Positions 39,476-54,400 of a stretch of DNA of 64,000 bases are shown piece by piece. The stretch covers positions 19,429,044 through 19,493,043 of the forward strand of contig CM037460.1 of the NCBI GenBank assembly GCA_021014325.1, read 5' to 3'. How positions within the stretch are numbered: position 1 is the first letter of the stretch; the number at the start of each line of letters is the position of its first letter. The notes below the pieces were generated by a model. The model made no database searches and was not told the origin of the DNA. It saw only the letters and a list, made by a program, of their open reading frames with translations. The position numbers and the translations under genes are program-made. Origin of the DNA: Plazaster borealis (lineage: Eukaryota; Echinodermata; Asteroidea; Forcipulatida; Labidiasteridae).

Positions 39476-42400
39476 GTTAGTGAAGACATTTCCCACCCAT
39501 CTCCTCACACGCATGTTCATTTTCCCTGGGTAAGCCATGTTTCGCTTCTTCATCACATGGCTCCGGCCTAAAAAAAAATCCACGCACGCCCATAAACAGC
39601 TTTTCACAAATATTTCCCTCACAAAAAATGACCCTCCCACATCGGTGAGGACAACTTGTTAGTCGTTTTTGAAGACGAGTTTGGATTCACTTTGTCAGAC
39701 AACATGAATTGCGACCAACGACATGCACGTTTTTCTTTGCTCGTCATCATGAAATTTAATGGCAGCCATATTGAAAATATGAAAAAAGGACATGTGTACC
39801 GTAATTTGGTTTCTAAAATCCACACTAAATACTGTCTCGAAGGATGTGTGAAGACGCTAGACTTGAGGAGAGTAAGAGGAGTACTGTACTCATTGGTAGG
39901 GTGGTGAAATATCGGGGTAAAGGATGGGAAAATACATCGAAATTTGTCTCATGTAGGCGCCCTACAGACGTATAAACTAATGTATAACGTTGAACCGATG
40001 ACCTCAACCCGGCTCGGCTGCTATCGAACGAACAGAACGTTGTTTATAACCCAGCGTTGCTATCCAGCGGTCGCTCCAAAAACCACGGCGTAGGACTCGG
40101 TATTTTTCTGTCAAAAATGGGTGTAAAAGTTTCTCCTTATGTGCCATAGTGGTACAATTTGGGCTGGACAGCCGTGCGATATGTCTGCTATATGTTGATT
40201 AGAAGTAACGCAAAGTTTGGGCGTTGCGCGCAGAGTTTGAGCCTGTTCGCGCAAACGCCTATACCCTCAGAACTTGATGGCATACTATATGTAAAACCGT
40301 CTAACCTGTAAATATTTATCCAACGAATTTTTAAAAATTAAAACGATTTTAATGTCTTATATAGTTTCAATAGGGACGACCATAGATGTAAATTTTGCCA
40401 CTGGAACTTGGCGGTCGGGTCCAGCTCCTTTTAGCTAGAGGAGGGGCATATTGTTCGGGGTGTAGCAAGCCTGTCAGTGTATGTACTACGCAGAATTCTC
40501 CCCATTATTTTTTGAGGTCGCTTCGACATTTACGCCGCCAAAAACTGGATTTTTCGGGCACGAAACGTCCGTCAGAAGGTGTCGACATTGGCACAGGATT
40601 AAAAAGAAGATTCCAGTAAGATTTCTGGGATAAATTCTCAGGATTTGGTGGAAGTTTCGTGAATGAATCATTATCTTTTTATTTCACGAAAAGCGAGGCA
40701 CCGCATGCGTATTTTTCCCAAAACGACCAGGCATTAGGCGGGCACGCGTACGGCTTGAAAAAACGCTGCAGCGCACTGTAGCAGTCGGCTGCGTGTGGCA
40801 AGCGCTCTGCGGCTTACGGTCCTTCCCCCTTTTTCTTTTAAAAGAACTTATAAAAAGCTATAAAAATGGTATTTCCTGGTGACAAAGAAGATTTTGTTTC
40901 TCAAGAAGTCTGCGGCCAAACGTCGGATGATATTTTTGGCGAAACTTGCGAAATCTAATGTTTTGTGGTTGGTGTGGGACGGTTGCCACGTCCCATGATG
41001 TGTTTTACGTTTCTGGTCATCCAATGACTATTTTTGCACGTTTGGAATGAGCAAGATTTTAATTTATTCTCAGATGGCTTCAGTGGTAAAATAGTCTCCA
41101 GAATTCCTGGAAATCTTTCGCTTGCAATCCTCCATGGTTGTTTGTTTAATTAGATGACTTGGCAAATATAAAACCAGGCTCGAGGAACAAAGAACAGATT
41201 TGGTTTCTGATTGAACAACTTTTGTCATACATTTTTTTCTTCGAGTGCAGGTTATTTGTAAATAATGTTGGAGTGTGGAGACCTTTTATATACATTTGTT
41301 CTTGTTAGAAAAGATTTATGATCAGACGCCAAATAAGTTGGTAATGTTGGCGACTCGAAAAGGAAAAAATTATTTGATTTGATATTCGTTGAAGTTGCGG
41401 TAAACTACCCACACCGGCGTGCAGTCTATCTGCACTCGGTTTGTGTAAATTAATAAGTGTTAGGCGCACGTACAACCAAACGAGGCTGGGTTTGCCATGT
41501 GCTTTCGCCAATTGATGTTGACCTGAGCATGGGCCAATCACAGGCCAACCTAGCGACATCTCTCTCCTTGGAGATAAGAGTTGAAAAGTTCATCGTTTCC
41601 CGCTTTGTAATTCTATGTCTGGGTGATGCGATCTAGGAAGAGAATGACCGTGAAGAAATCATCTGCCGCGGACGGACGGACGGGGAGGAAAAAAACAGGG
41701 CGGGGTCAGCGACGTTAAGGCGAATTTCAACTTGTCTATCAAGCTACTTACGGTAAACACCAGGGCCGAGTGCGCAGGATTTATCGTGAACGCTGGTTGT
41801 GTTATGTGGTGATGAGCACAGATCCCAAAGTAGTCAGTCGGGGTTGTTTGCGAGTGGAGAGTAGTAGAGAAGAGGCTAACTGCATCGTGCAGCGTATGAG
41901 TCATCGTTATTCGCTCATCTGTTGTCGGTTGTTGCAAGGGCCCGACCGAGTCAGTGCTCACGACCGGCGCGTGCCACACAGCTCGCGGCGATCCAAGGCT
42001 CGTCCGGTAAACACCAGAAATACGACCGTTCTCCCCCACCCCTCGTTCATTTCGCCGTAAAACATCCTCCCACTATCTTACAGTTCCCTCAATACATTGA
42101 CTTTATATGGTGTTATTTACACATGCATCGCGAGAAGAAAAAAAACCGCGTGCAAGAGTTCAAGATGTGGAGAGGTTGCGGTTTGCTTCTGAAGCGGCTG
42201 GGAATTAGTTGAAATGGCCTTTGCGGGTTGGAAGGGGAATGCTTCTCCAAAATATGAAGTATTAAAAGTGCTTGGCTTTGACCGCAAGCCGTGGAACCAG
42301 CTTTCTTAATACTAATTACATTGAGACCCTAAAAGCGAAGCTAACAGCGTTGACTTGATATTTTCGATATTACTTTGGACTGGGTTCATTGTTTAGTGGA

Positions 42401-45400
42401 AACAGGAGGCAAGATTAGAGTTAATAAACCACCGTGTTCGTGTAGCCTATAGGCCTACATAGTGCTGGTATACACGATGAGTTGCGCACCACAACATCCT
42501 AACTGTCAAACATCAACAACATGATATGAGTTCATGCAGCAGTCAATGGAATACCATGCGTTGTTTTTTCCCCTTCTTTACTCGTGTTTTGTTTCATTCA
42601 GTTTCCTTCCTTATACAACCCTCCTTTTCCTCTTTTGATACTAATAGCGTTCTAACAAACAGACCAGACGCGGTTCATTTGTTTGCAGTACATGACATGT
42701 GAATGACCCTTTCAACGGGACACTCGTCATGATAGGACATGTTCAGGGCTATCTGGCAAATTTGCATAAAGGTCACATGCAAATAACCATGACACAGGTA
42801 AACCTTATTTGACTATGACGTCTGTGACTTCACCATACTCGTTGACAACATGTTACAATAATTATGCATGTCATCCACACACTGTTTACATACGAAACAT
42901 AACTGTCGGTTATAAATAGAACAGATTTAAATCAAAAGCTTAAAATGCAGACATTTACTTTAGGTGATGTGCCCTTTTTGAGGACGACAGTTTGGAGTCA
43001 ATAAGAATGAGAGCAAGAGCAACATTGGCATCAATTGTGAATTATAGGCCCATGTCGCAATTACGATTATAGAGCAACGCCCTCTAAAGAACTCTGACAG
43101 GTCAGAACAGGTCACCACACTATCTGCAAGATTCATTACGAAACAGATTGTGTCCAGATTACATCAGCAAAAGTACACAATACTGGAGTCTTAATCAACT
43201 GAAGATATAGTCTGAATTTCTACTCAGTTTCGTTGTTGTTGTTTTTTATTACTGTAATGATTTTTTAAAAGAACATAACCATGGAAAAAATGTAACATAC
43301 ACTGCACACTCATTGCCTTCATAATCAACGGGTATTTTGTTTATTTTCTGTAATGCAACTATTTTGCCTTTCTACAATACATGCAGTACACGCAGTCCTG
43401 TTGAGGATGAGATAGTAATTATAGTCTGGTCCTCTTTAAGGCATCAACGTTACACTGGTAACTGCGCACAGGGTGTCTGACAAAGATGGTCACGCACAAG
43501 GTCTATACAGACAGGAGGACATTTCAAAATGTATTCGAGAAAAGAAAAACAACACAAGTTATGTTTCGTTATCGACTCGGTAAAGTGTACAAACCAATTC
43601 GCACACGGACATCACTAAATTTATAGGAGTCAAGAAACTCTGCAGCCTAAACTGTACCAAAAAATAAATTTCAGAAGCAATCGGGGCTATCATGTTTTAA
43701 TGTTGTTTTGTGATAAGAGTGATCGTCTAAATGCAAATGATGGTGAGGTATTATCTGAACTTAAAGGTGGCGTTATACTTTGGTAATGACCCCATTTTTT
43801 TTTTCATTTTTTTGTTGTTGTAATTTCTATCCGAAGGCCTCCTTGTTATAAAAATGGTAATGGTGGTAAGCATCCTGCGAAATTATTTCGTCTTAATGTC
43901 CCTTTGATTAGAAATCAGTAAAAGTATGTTGAAAATTTGACCCACCAAAATCTGGAGATTCAAATTTCCGTGGTGTCCATTTGTGAATGCTGCTAGCCAA
44001 AGATGCGGTTGGTACCTTCTGCCAGTTTGCTAAACGTGGATGGATTCGACGCTCTTGATGAAAATAGTACCATGACAGTTTCTGGCTGTTTTCTCAACAA
44101 CTAGACACTGTGTTCAGCTGAAACTTTCACAGGTGACTTTTATTGTATTTGTTTTGATAAGTTGGCCTATACATCAGCATTACATTGTCAAATCCAAACG
44201 AAGACCCTACCTTTAAGACGGCACTGAATCCCACTTATGACACACATGTAAAATTTATAAATAATGTTTAAGTTTAGGACAGCCGTTGCACTGGGGAAAA
44301 AAGAAACAAGTTTATAGAGTGCATGGAACAGAACCAAACATGCAACAGAGTCACACGCTGTTTTTGTGAAAAAACGAGGGCCTCATACAATAATTGTTTT
44401 AATTTTTTGTTATGCGCTTGTGTACATGTTATGGAATGGGCGCAATATAAATGAATAAATTATTATTTATTATTATTAATCACACATCAATTGATTTTAT
44501 TTCCAAGGTTACTTTCAAGGTTGTCCCATGTGTCTTCAACTCAATGTATATAGGTCGTTCATCATTTTTAAAATATTGGAAATACCTTCCTGATTTGCAA
44601 TTCGAATAAATAACACACATGATATTTGTAGTTGTGTGGAGACTTCATGTCAAGATAATAGTTGTGTATCTAAACACTGTTATTGTATATACAGTGAACT
44701 TTGTTTTGTTTGGGGTGGGGGGGGGGGTTAACTCTCAACAGAAAAATTCGCACTTCATCATTTCCCCCCACTTTGATTGTAAGTTAACAGAGTACACGGA
44801 GCAGAATCCCATCATGCAACAGTCACACGCTGTTTTTGTATTCTCCCTAGTTTCAAAACATTTATGTTTGGCAGACACAAAACTTTTTTTCTCGAGGACT
44901 ATCGGCAGGTTCACGTTCCTCCACTTTGTTCAATGTGAAATCGTTTCAATTGTCTCGTTTGGTTCCAGGAATCAAGTGTTAAGAAAACATGTGGATATTA
45001 TTTTTTCTTTTTCTTTTTTTATTAATTTTTTGACGAATTTATTATTTATCTTTTTTTGTTTTTCACTTATCCTTATCAACTGCGATTATGTAGTTTTTCT
45101 GCGATAAATTGTGGTGTCACATTGTTTACGCAAACAAAAAGTGACTTTGATCAATTCAATCAATTTTGCCTGCTTAGGAAATGAACAAATTTATGTAGGA
45201 ATATATGCACATTTTGAGCTGCAATGTCTTTGTCAGTGAGAAATATTGCAATTTTATATCGAAGTAAGAGTTTTACAAAAAATAGCTTAATTTTTGAGAC
45301 ACCTTCTCCCTTACTTTAAATAAGCAACTTTAAAAAAAAACTAAACACACAAAATCTTCCCCGAAGATCTCCCTCAAGATCCGCGTGAACTTTTGTCCCT

Positions 45401-48400
45401 GTCAAGTTTTCATTCAATGCGATTTGGGGATTAATTGGTCTGGCGGTATTCATCCTCGTCCCCAAGACATTACTTAACTTGTACTTGATTTGAAACTCTT
45501 TCAGCCACAAACTACCAACCCTCCGAAGAGTTTGAGGTTTTCCAGTGGCTACGAGATAATGGGATCGACCATTACTTTGGCAACTTCATCAGGAGTAACT
45601 ACACAAACCTTCGCCAGGTGTCTATAATGGAGCTTACCTCAGACGTTCTCCATGAGTTGGAAGTCTTGCTACCGGGACATCGTAAAAGACTCAAAAATGC
45701 ATGTAAGTCTTTATTTTCTGCATTTATTTTTTTTCTTTTTACCCAATCTTAAAGGTATCGTACACGTTTGGTAATGACTCAAAACAAATATTAGCATAAA
45801 AACTTACTTGGTAACAAGCAACGGAGAGCTGTTGATAGTATAAAGCATTGTGAGAAACGACTCCCTCTGAAGTAACGTAGTTTTTGAGAAAGAGGTAATT
45901 TCTCACTAAAATAATAAAAGACTTCTTGCAAGAAGCCTTTTATTCCTATCTGAAAGCACACAAATTTGTACAACAAGGGTGTTTTTTCTTTCATCATTTT
46001 CTTGAAACTTCGATGACCAATTAAGCCCAAATTTTCACAGGCTTGTTATTTTATACATATGTTGGGATACACCAAGTGAGAACACTGGTCTTTGACAATT
46101 ACCAAACGTGTTCGGTGCCTTTAAGAATTCAATGATAGTATAGTAAATTGCTGAAATTAATCAAATAGGTTGCCGATAGCTAAATGGCTGACTCGTCGCC
46201 GAATGTTTCATTATTGTTTACGATTTCAAGCAGCCAAACTTTCTCTGCCAGAAATCTCCCCGTAACAGAATATTCAACCTGAAGCCACAGTCAAGTTTAT
46301 TCCATTGTAGGCCTACACTCTAAAAACATCCGGGTCGGAATTGACCCATACCGTGGGGCCTGACCCATTTCTGGGTTAGTACGACCCGGAATCTGGGTCA
46401 AAATGACCCAGAAAGAGTCAAACTGACTCGCAAACCCGAGTTTAAATCCCATTTGTTTAATCACTTTCCGGGTCAGCCTGACCCATAAATGGGTCAAATC
46501 CCCCCGTGGGACCCGGAGTTCGGGTCAAATCTGACCCGCGAGTGTTTAGAGTGTAGTGGCGCATTGAGTACAAAATGACTTTGTTCTCTACGAGTCATCC
46601 CGTGACCTTGTTTCTGAGTTAGTTGACAATTAGCACCCAAAGATCTCACCGTCATTGCGTTGACTAGATAATTACATGTGGTTGTTTTGGCAATACATCC
46701 ATTATTGTCACAGTGAGAAAATTGACGGATTCATAAGAGAGTTTGTCCTCGCCCTTTCCAGGTGAAACAGCCGTCATGACTTCACTGACGGTTATTGGCG
46801 GGCGTTTGAACAGGCAACGTAGTATCGCAGCTTGCGCATGAAAGCATCGTCAGTCTAATTTGGACTTAGAATGACCGTCCATTTCTTTTTAAATTATGGT
46901 TTATTGTTATGATGTTACTCTTTTATTTTTGAAAATGGTTAATAGAATCGGGAAGGTGATTTTTTCGGAATGATAATGAAATACTGTATGATGGATACAA
47001 AATTATTGATAACCAAAATGCCATGGGATTTTTCTTTTTTTGATTTTGTTTGTTTGTCAATTGGAACCTTTTGAAGAAAGTTCACGCAGTGTCAGATCGA
47101 GTTTGTAGGTTGTTACAAAAGATGGTATGTCATGTCCGAGCGGTAAGCGCATTGGACTCAGGCTCTGCTGGTGTTTCTGATCAGCAGAGTGTGGGTTCGA
47201 GTCCCGGTCTTTACACGTGTGCCCTTAAAAAGCCGTAGGTCCCGTGCGTTTGTGTACGTAAAAGAACCCCCTTACATTGATCGTTTTTTCCCCGGTGTTT
47301 CTGGCAGTGGCTGCTGAATGTGCCGCAGCAGCAGCACCTTGTAAACCCTCACAAGGTGCTACATAAATGGGTCTCAAATTCAAAAATTTCAAACACCTGT
47401 CTTTAAAAATGTTTCTCTTTGTTCAAACACCTTAATATAAGAATCCGGTGTTATTACTATTGCTACATTACATTACTACAGTAGGACAATCACAAATCGC
47501 ATACATCCTTGCTAGAAAACTGAAACTGAAAACACACAAACTGGTTCGATAAAACTCTGAATCTTCCTCTGTTTTAATTTAAAGGGTGTGCACAACATTG
47601 GTAAGATTGAAAACATTGCTCACAGATTTACGCATAACGTACAAGGTACATGGAGTAAAACTTCCGTTGAACTATTTTTGCTTGAAATGCTACAGTTTTT
47701 GAGAAATGAGTAAAACAATTAGATTTGATCTCGTGAGTCCAAAACAAGGGCCCAATTTCATAGAGCTGCTTAAAGGCATCGTACACGTTTGGTAATTACT
47801 CAAAATATATATTAGCATAAAAACTGACTTGGTAACGACCAACAGAGAGCTGTTGATAGTATAAAACATTGTGAGAAACGACTCCCTCTGATGTAACGTA
47901 GTTTTTGAGAAAGAGGTAATTTCTCACTAAAATAATAAAAACTTCTTGCAAGAAGTTTTTATTATTCTATCTAAAAGCATACAAATTTGTACAACAAGGG
48001 TGTTTTTTCTTTCATCATTTTCTTGCAACTTCGATGACCAATTGAGCCCAAATTTTCACAGGCTTGTTATTTTATACATATGTTGGGATACACCAAGTGA
48101 GAACACTGGTCTCTGACAATTTCCAAACGTATAAATTATTGCTTGACAATTTTCTGCTTAGCAGAAATGAGTAGGATACCAGTCACAAATTTTACATGTG
48201 ACATGTTAGTTTGGCTGGTAACCTTATTCTGGTCAGCATAATTTTGATGTGCTTAACTGCTTTTTATGCTTAAGCAGCTCTATGAAATTGGGCCCAAATG
48301 TGGGGTTTCCCACTATTATCTCGTGACCGAGTGAGCTTAAACTTTCACAGGTTTGTTATTTTATGTAAATGTTGGATCACTAACAAATTGTTGATACTTG

Positions 48401-51400
48401 CCTTTGACAAAACTAACGGTATCATCGGGGGGAAAACATGCAAACTCAAAATAACGTATCATTTTGGTCTGCCGATATTTCTAGCTATAGCCCAAGTTAG
48501 TGTGTACACTAACATAAAAATTAGGTTGGTTTGTTTGTGCGCACTGTTTGTGTTTGTTTGCATGGTTTATTTTCGTCATGTCAACTCATGTTTTCTGTTT
48601 GCATTGGCAGTGCTCATGATTTATTAATGTCCTCTGTAATGCCTCTTTCTATTGTGTTTGTATTTGTTTACTTTTTAAGTTACCAGTTTGCCCCTCTTTT
48701 TATGTTACCCATCCCTCCCCCCGCTTTTCTCCTTCGGTATATAGGGCTTACCCCCAGTAAAATGCATCCATTTATGCTGTATCATGTCTGTAACGTACAC
48801 ATTCAACCTATGTATTTTTTGCCACTATAGCCAATGATATTCGTATGCTGTGTTTAATTTAACGCACCACACCATTACATAATTGGAGAATAACTCTCAC
48901 TGCACTATAAGCAGGGTTTGTTTTCTCTGTTTGTTTGTGTGTTTGTTTGTTTTTTGTTTTGTTCTTTGTTTTTGTGTTTTTCATGGGAGTATAATCATTA
49001 ATCTTACAAAAGAAATTGAAAAGGGACAAGCTGTTAAATGTATCTATTCTGAGATGTCTGTAAATTAAATTGTAAAACTTATTCTACCAATAATAGTATA
49101 AAGGACGGAAAAGGAGAGTGCTTTGAAAGTAAACATTGTGATGCGATTGGCTGAATGTATACAGACGGGCATAAACAAACAATTGTTCGAATTTCTTGGG
49201 ATAAGTTGTTTTGTATAGCGATAACAGAGCATCGATTCAGATTCTTTTTGTTCTTCTTTTTTTTCTTTTCTTTTTTTCCTCTTTCTGGGGGGGGGGGGGG
49301 GTTGGGGCTGAGGGGTACACACGTAGCTCAATCACACTGTATAATTTAATGTCAGATTCCCAGCTCGTGTTCATGAATTTTTAGCGCTGGTTCACAAAGG
49401 AAGACAGACTATAATTTATCTCGCTACCAGCCTCAGCCGTGTCTACATTTATTTAAATCGAAGAAAAACTAATTTGGCCACACAGTGAGAACATTTAAAT
49501 GGCCTAAAATAAACTAACATTTGCCTGTTTACTGTTCATGGCTTGACAATAACAAAAACAAATCCCACACTTATCCCAATGGTCTAATTTGCCAGTTTAC
49601 AATACCAACGATGTGCCCGTGGGTTAGCAATCAGTCAAGGCATTTGTAGCTGTTATGTTATTAACAATGAAGCTTGCCCTCGCCGTTGAATTCAATTTTT
49701 TAAAATTTAACAACAATTGAATAACACAAAAATGCTAGCAATTTGACCCTCGATGGATGCATGGAAGAAGCACCCATCTTCCTGCTTCAATGTATCGTTA
49801 TTGTGGAGAGATTGGATTCGGGGACCCTTCCCATGGTCTCCGAAAGTGTTGAAAGACACTTCGTTTCTGTTTTGTTTTCCTGGTCAAATTGCTACATCAA
49901 TTCCCCCTGAAACTACAACAAGGTTAACGTTTCTTTTGTTTTCACGTGATTACAAAATCAAGCGCTTCTTTTGTTTTCCTATTCGGATATTAGTTTAAAC
50001 ACAAACTAAAGAGCCCATCGAAACGAGAAGCGATTTGAACGTCACTCTCCCTTGTTCTACTGGAAATAGATTAAGACGAGGAAAAACAAATATTTGTTTC
50101 GCTTGTGGGTCTTCTAAACCACTTGTCATTTTGTCTCAGGAATTGTCACATGCGAAACTTTTGAAGAAAAAACTCTTGCTTTATACTTCAGCACCATATT
50201 AGCACAACAAAATGAGTCACAATTTCCGTTTGTTATCTTTGTCTTGTCCATGGACAAATAAAAAAAAGGGCAAAACGATCTTCTATAATATTTCAGTTAT
50301 ACGTTGTCAGACAAAAGACACTCCAAAAACGCTGGAGTAGCTAAACTCACATTGCTGGTGAAGAGTTTGTGGTGAAAGGCCAACCCTTGTGGGGTTGCAG
50401 TCACACTCCAGGATCACAAATGAGCATTTTGTGCCGAGTCCAGGCTATAAACCAGAGCTTTTTTTCCCGGTCATGCCAATCATGCCAATCGCCAAAACCT
50501 CATTCTTGCCATAGAGAAAGGACCGATCTATCCTCCCTAATACACAAAGCCAATGCACAGTATAGATTCACTTCCTCTGTATTAGAAAGTGGGAGGTGAA
50601 AGTCACAGACAGTGGAATCTTCAGATAGTTTTGACCTTAAAAGTACACTTTAAAAATGTCTGTTCATGTTTAACAGCTGTGAAGCATCGAAGCGTTGCAG
50701 ACTTTATCTGTAGGCCTACTGGGAGGTACTTCTCCAATGGCAGCAAATGTACCTCAATAAGTCCTCTCTTTGTTTCGAGGTTACCAACCCGTGTGTGGTG
50801 GAGCGTGTTGCCAATGGAAGAAATTCGTTACAGGGTGTCAAATCTAAAAATGTGCCTCCTCAGTTTCTCAACCCCTTTATTTGAGAGAAACCTCCGAATA
50901 GCTGTGCATCACCTCTCGTAACAAGGAACGCCATTGAACATCAATCAACATGTACTGGCGTTGCTGTCATAGATGGCCCCGGGCAGTTTTGGTTTGTTTT
51001 GTGATTGAAGTTCAAACTCCCATTTAGCTATATAGTTGGCAGTATACTGTTGGCAATCATTTCCAGATCCCCTGCTTATGACAACCCCCATAAATCCTTC
51101 AATTCCCGCCCAGTACAACTTGACAAAGGACCCTCAGTCGTTCCTCCTGACTGATTTATCATCTCGAAATTGAAAATGGCATCAATAGTGGGAAGGGGGG
51201 GGGGCTTGTTTTGTGTGTGTGTGTGAAATCCAAGAGCAAGGGTTATATATGAGGTCCAATTCTGAGCTCCCGTGATAATGGGACGACCATTGTCTAAAAC
51301 TCTGGTCCCGTGTTTGTACTTGAACGAGTGGTATGTCCGTGCGTTCAATCCCCCATCCTTCATTCCAGACCATCACTGTGAAGACGACCGTATACATGTA

Positions 51401-54400
51401 CATGTACATGTATATGTACATTATGCGGGATACCCAGAATCGGCCATCGTGTATTATCCATATGGGCCTTTGGGAACTTTTAAGCGGTCTGGTCTAGTCC
51501 CAGATATACTGTGGCAGAACCACTTGTCAAAGTAGGAATGGTGAAAGCATTTTACGTGGGATTGAGTCGTCATAAATCATGCTGTTCTTTCTATGTACGT
51601 ACATCCTGAACGACCCCCCCCCTTTCTTCTTTCTTTCTTAACACAAACAGCTAGTTAAAGTTTACATCTTGTGATATGATTCCCGTTTATTCTAGATCAA
51701 CCTTCAAACTTTTAATTTAAAGCATTCCCTTTTTACAGTGTGTACAAGTATTTTTAAAAAAGAAATTGGGCCCATTATTTGACGTTGCTGTTATTATACT
51801 AGAAGTTTGTTTGTTTGTTTGTTTGTCTGTTTGTTTGTTTGTTTGGTTCATTTCCATTTGCACAACAAACTTTGAAGTACATTAAATAACAACAGTTATA
51901 ATTGATCATGAATATGTAATAAGGTACAATATGGAGGTAACATCCAGAGGAGGTATAACCATCCTGTAGTGGAGTACCCAGACTGCGAAGTTGCATCCTC
52001 CATGTGTGTCCATTTTGCTCGGAACATTAAAAAATAAACCTTCATAATGGTGCGGCCATCTTTCTTTTTTCCTAAAAGTGTAACCAAAAACGGAAGGGCT
52101 GTAAACAAATGGTCTGGCGACTCTTTTGGTAATGAGAGCATTATGTGCTTGTTATTGCTCCAAAGCAGTCAGGAAACACGTCATCGATGGGTGATAAATG
52201 TCGTTTTACTATACCGAGAGTTCAATAAAATTGGAACTTTCTGAAAACTTCTAGAAATATCTGAAAGCTTTCAAGGCTTTCTCTTCATTAATACTGGTAC
52301 GGGGTCAATGGGTCAAAGGTAAGATGGGCAAAAACACACATGTTCTCATTAATTTTACAACATTATTTGAAACGGAACATTATAAGTTGTCCATGTGATC
52401 TGTTTAACATGGTCTTGTATAATGACTTATGATAAAGACCTTAGATTTACCGTTTTTGAAAACATTATTAAAGGGTCTGTATGTTTGGTAACTTCTGTGA
52501 AAATTAATGGCAATAAAAACCTACTTGGTAAGAAGTACAACAGCTTTGGATATAGTATAATACGGTGAGAAACTTTTCACTTCGAAGTACTGCGGTTATG
52601 GAAAAAGATATCACTTTTTATCCCAACAAATTTGAATCTGAGAAGCGTTACTGACATAACGTTTCTCAGATTGTGTATTCAAATTACAGATTATTCTTCT
52701 TGCGTGGACAGAACCGCTCCAGATTTTCGGCAATATCTCAAAAACGCTACCACCTTTTGAAATTAAATTTGCACAGGTTAGTTTTTTGGTATATATCTAC
52801 AACTATATAGGATTGAAACAAACAGTAGGCCCCAATTACCAAACGTATACAATCCCTTTTAACATGAAAGCATCCCAGACGACTAATTTTATAGGTATGA
52901 CTTGTACCGTAATCAGATACACATCATGATACCATTGGCCTCTGACACTAATGTCAAACAGTGACCTCTGATGGTTTTACTGAAACCCAAATCTTAATAT
53001 CTTGTCTATGATCAAAGAAATCAGCGTGGAAATGAGATAACAATCACCTTTTGGTGCTCATTCGTTTTCATCGGATAAAATAAACATGAGCACATTGTAA
53101 TCATAGTTGCTAACCACAACTATTTGTAAGCATGGACAAATCGTGCCAGCAAAACAGCGTCACCTGCTTTACTACATTATTACCCTTATTGTATAACGGT
53201 TTCAACCCACTCCCTGCCAATTTTCGCTAGGTAACATTATATAAAAGTGCTAAGCAGTAATTTATGATATTGGCAGCTCTCGTAAACCTGGCCCCAGACA
53301 ACAAAGGGATTGGACACAGGTTTCATAGACTATTATAATTTATTTGTCTTAGTGGCAGACCGTGTTGATAGACTTGCAGATTCATGGAACCACGGTCATT
53401 GTTCGAAAGGTCCTTTGGTAGTATTTTTTTTAACGAGACTCTTCTTTCAAAAATGACATTAATGTAGCACAATGGGACAAAAAAAATGAAGGAAAAATGT
53501 GCAAACGGTCAAATCACATAAAAACAAAAACAAAACGATAAACACAACTGAAACAAGAACGCACGTCTACAAATTCTGGATAGTTTCATTTAACCCTTTT
53601 TATATAAATATTTTGTTTTCGCATTTATCTTTAATCTCAGTGACGAGGGAAACTTGGCTTCGGTGCATTATTAAAGCTTCTGTTTTGTTAGCTTTGTGGG
53701 TTTTATAAAAAGGGATGTTAATGAGGCCTGAAAAAAACTTAAGTGCTGATGTAATTTTACTTAAAATGTAGGTGTTTACAACTATTTCGAGCTTGATTCC
53801 AAAGTGATTACGAAGTAAGAGTTTATTAACTTAATCCACGCACCTCGTTCCCGGGAGCATAGGGGTGTATTAGTCACACGACAACAATCGACGGGGAGGG
53901 AGTACGATTGCCTGGCTTGTAACGAAGTCGCGCCGCAGGTGGCCTATATATAAGCCGTTTTTGCTTACCCGCAACCAGCCCCCCCCCCCCTCCTCCACCT
54001 TCCGCATGGGGCAAACTCGTAGAGTGAAGGAGTTAAACTTAAACATACTGGTTCCAGCTGCGGTTTTTCTTTCTACAATATCTGCTGTTTCATTCTAGAA
54101 CGGTGCAAGCAAAACCGAGAGGTCAATGGCTTGGTATTGTGTGTTTCAAGCACAAAGCACGAATATAAAATATCATCTATTGTTCTATTTTAATTAAAGG
54201 CACAGGCTCATTCAAAGTAGGCTAATCACTTAGTGTAATTATTAAGAATATTACCTTTAAGAGTGTTACCGTACCTTGGCGTTTTATGTCATTTTATTGG
54301 GTGGCAGTCTGTCGCTCAGATAACTTAAAAGTCAGTCCTTTGTGCTTGTGTTTATGAAACAATGTGTTTAAATTTTAACAAGTTATAAAGTATAACTGCG

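Larger units (their letters stand above)
47579..48410 (+). mobile_element. Outer (family 4) element of a three-level nest
   Basis: TTAAAGGGTGTGCACAACAT TGGTAAG on the left, then TGCTACAGTTTTTGAGAAAT to 47747. It resumes at 48296 with CTCGTGACCGAGTGAGCTTA, AACTTTCACAGGTTTGTTAT and so on, colinear with 26053-26340. The right terminus is not certain. The interior is occupied by the two elements below. Confidence 0.65.

Noticed and set aside
47126..47215. Functional tRNA-Leu(CAG) gene
   Set aside because: The head is followed by a SINE body and the acceptor ends do not pair; the same head-body structure recurs at 33856 and 60725.
50673..50921. Possible third SAM-gene exon: TTTAACAG acceptor followed by ~82 open codons in the right phase ending in TAA
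   Set aside because: The peptide has no SAM, ankyrin, PH or GAP resemblance, the pyrimidine tract is weak and no poly(A) signal is evident close by. Only transcript data could rescue it.
54095..54130. Strong acceptor-like tract ending TTCATTCTAG
   Set aside because: In the phase required by exon 2 it yields TAA at the junction.
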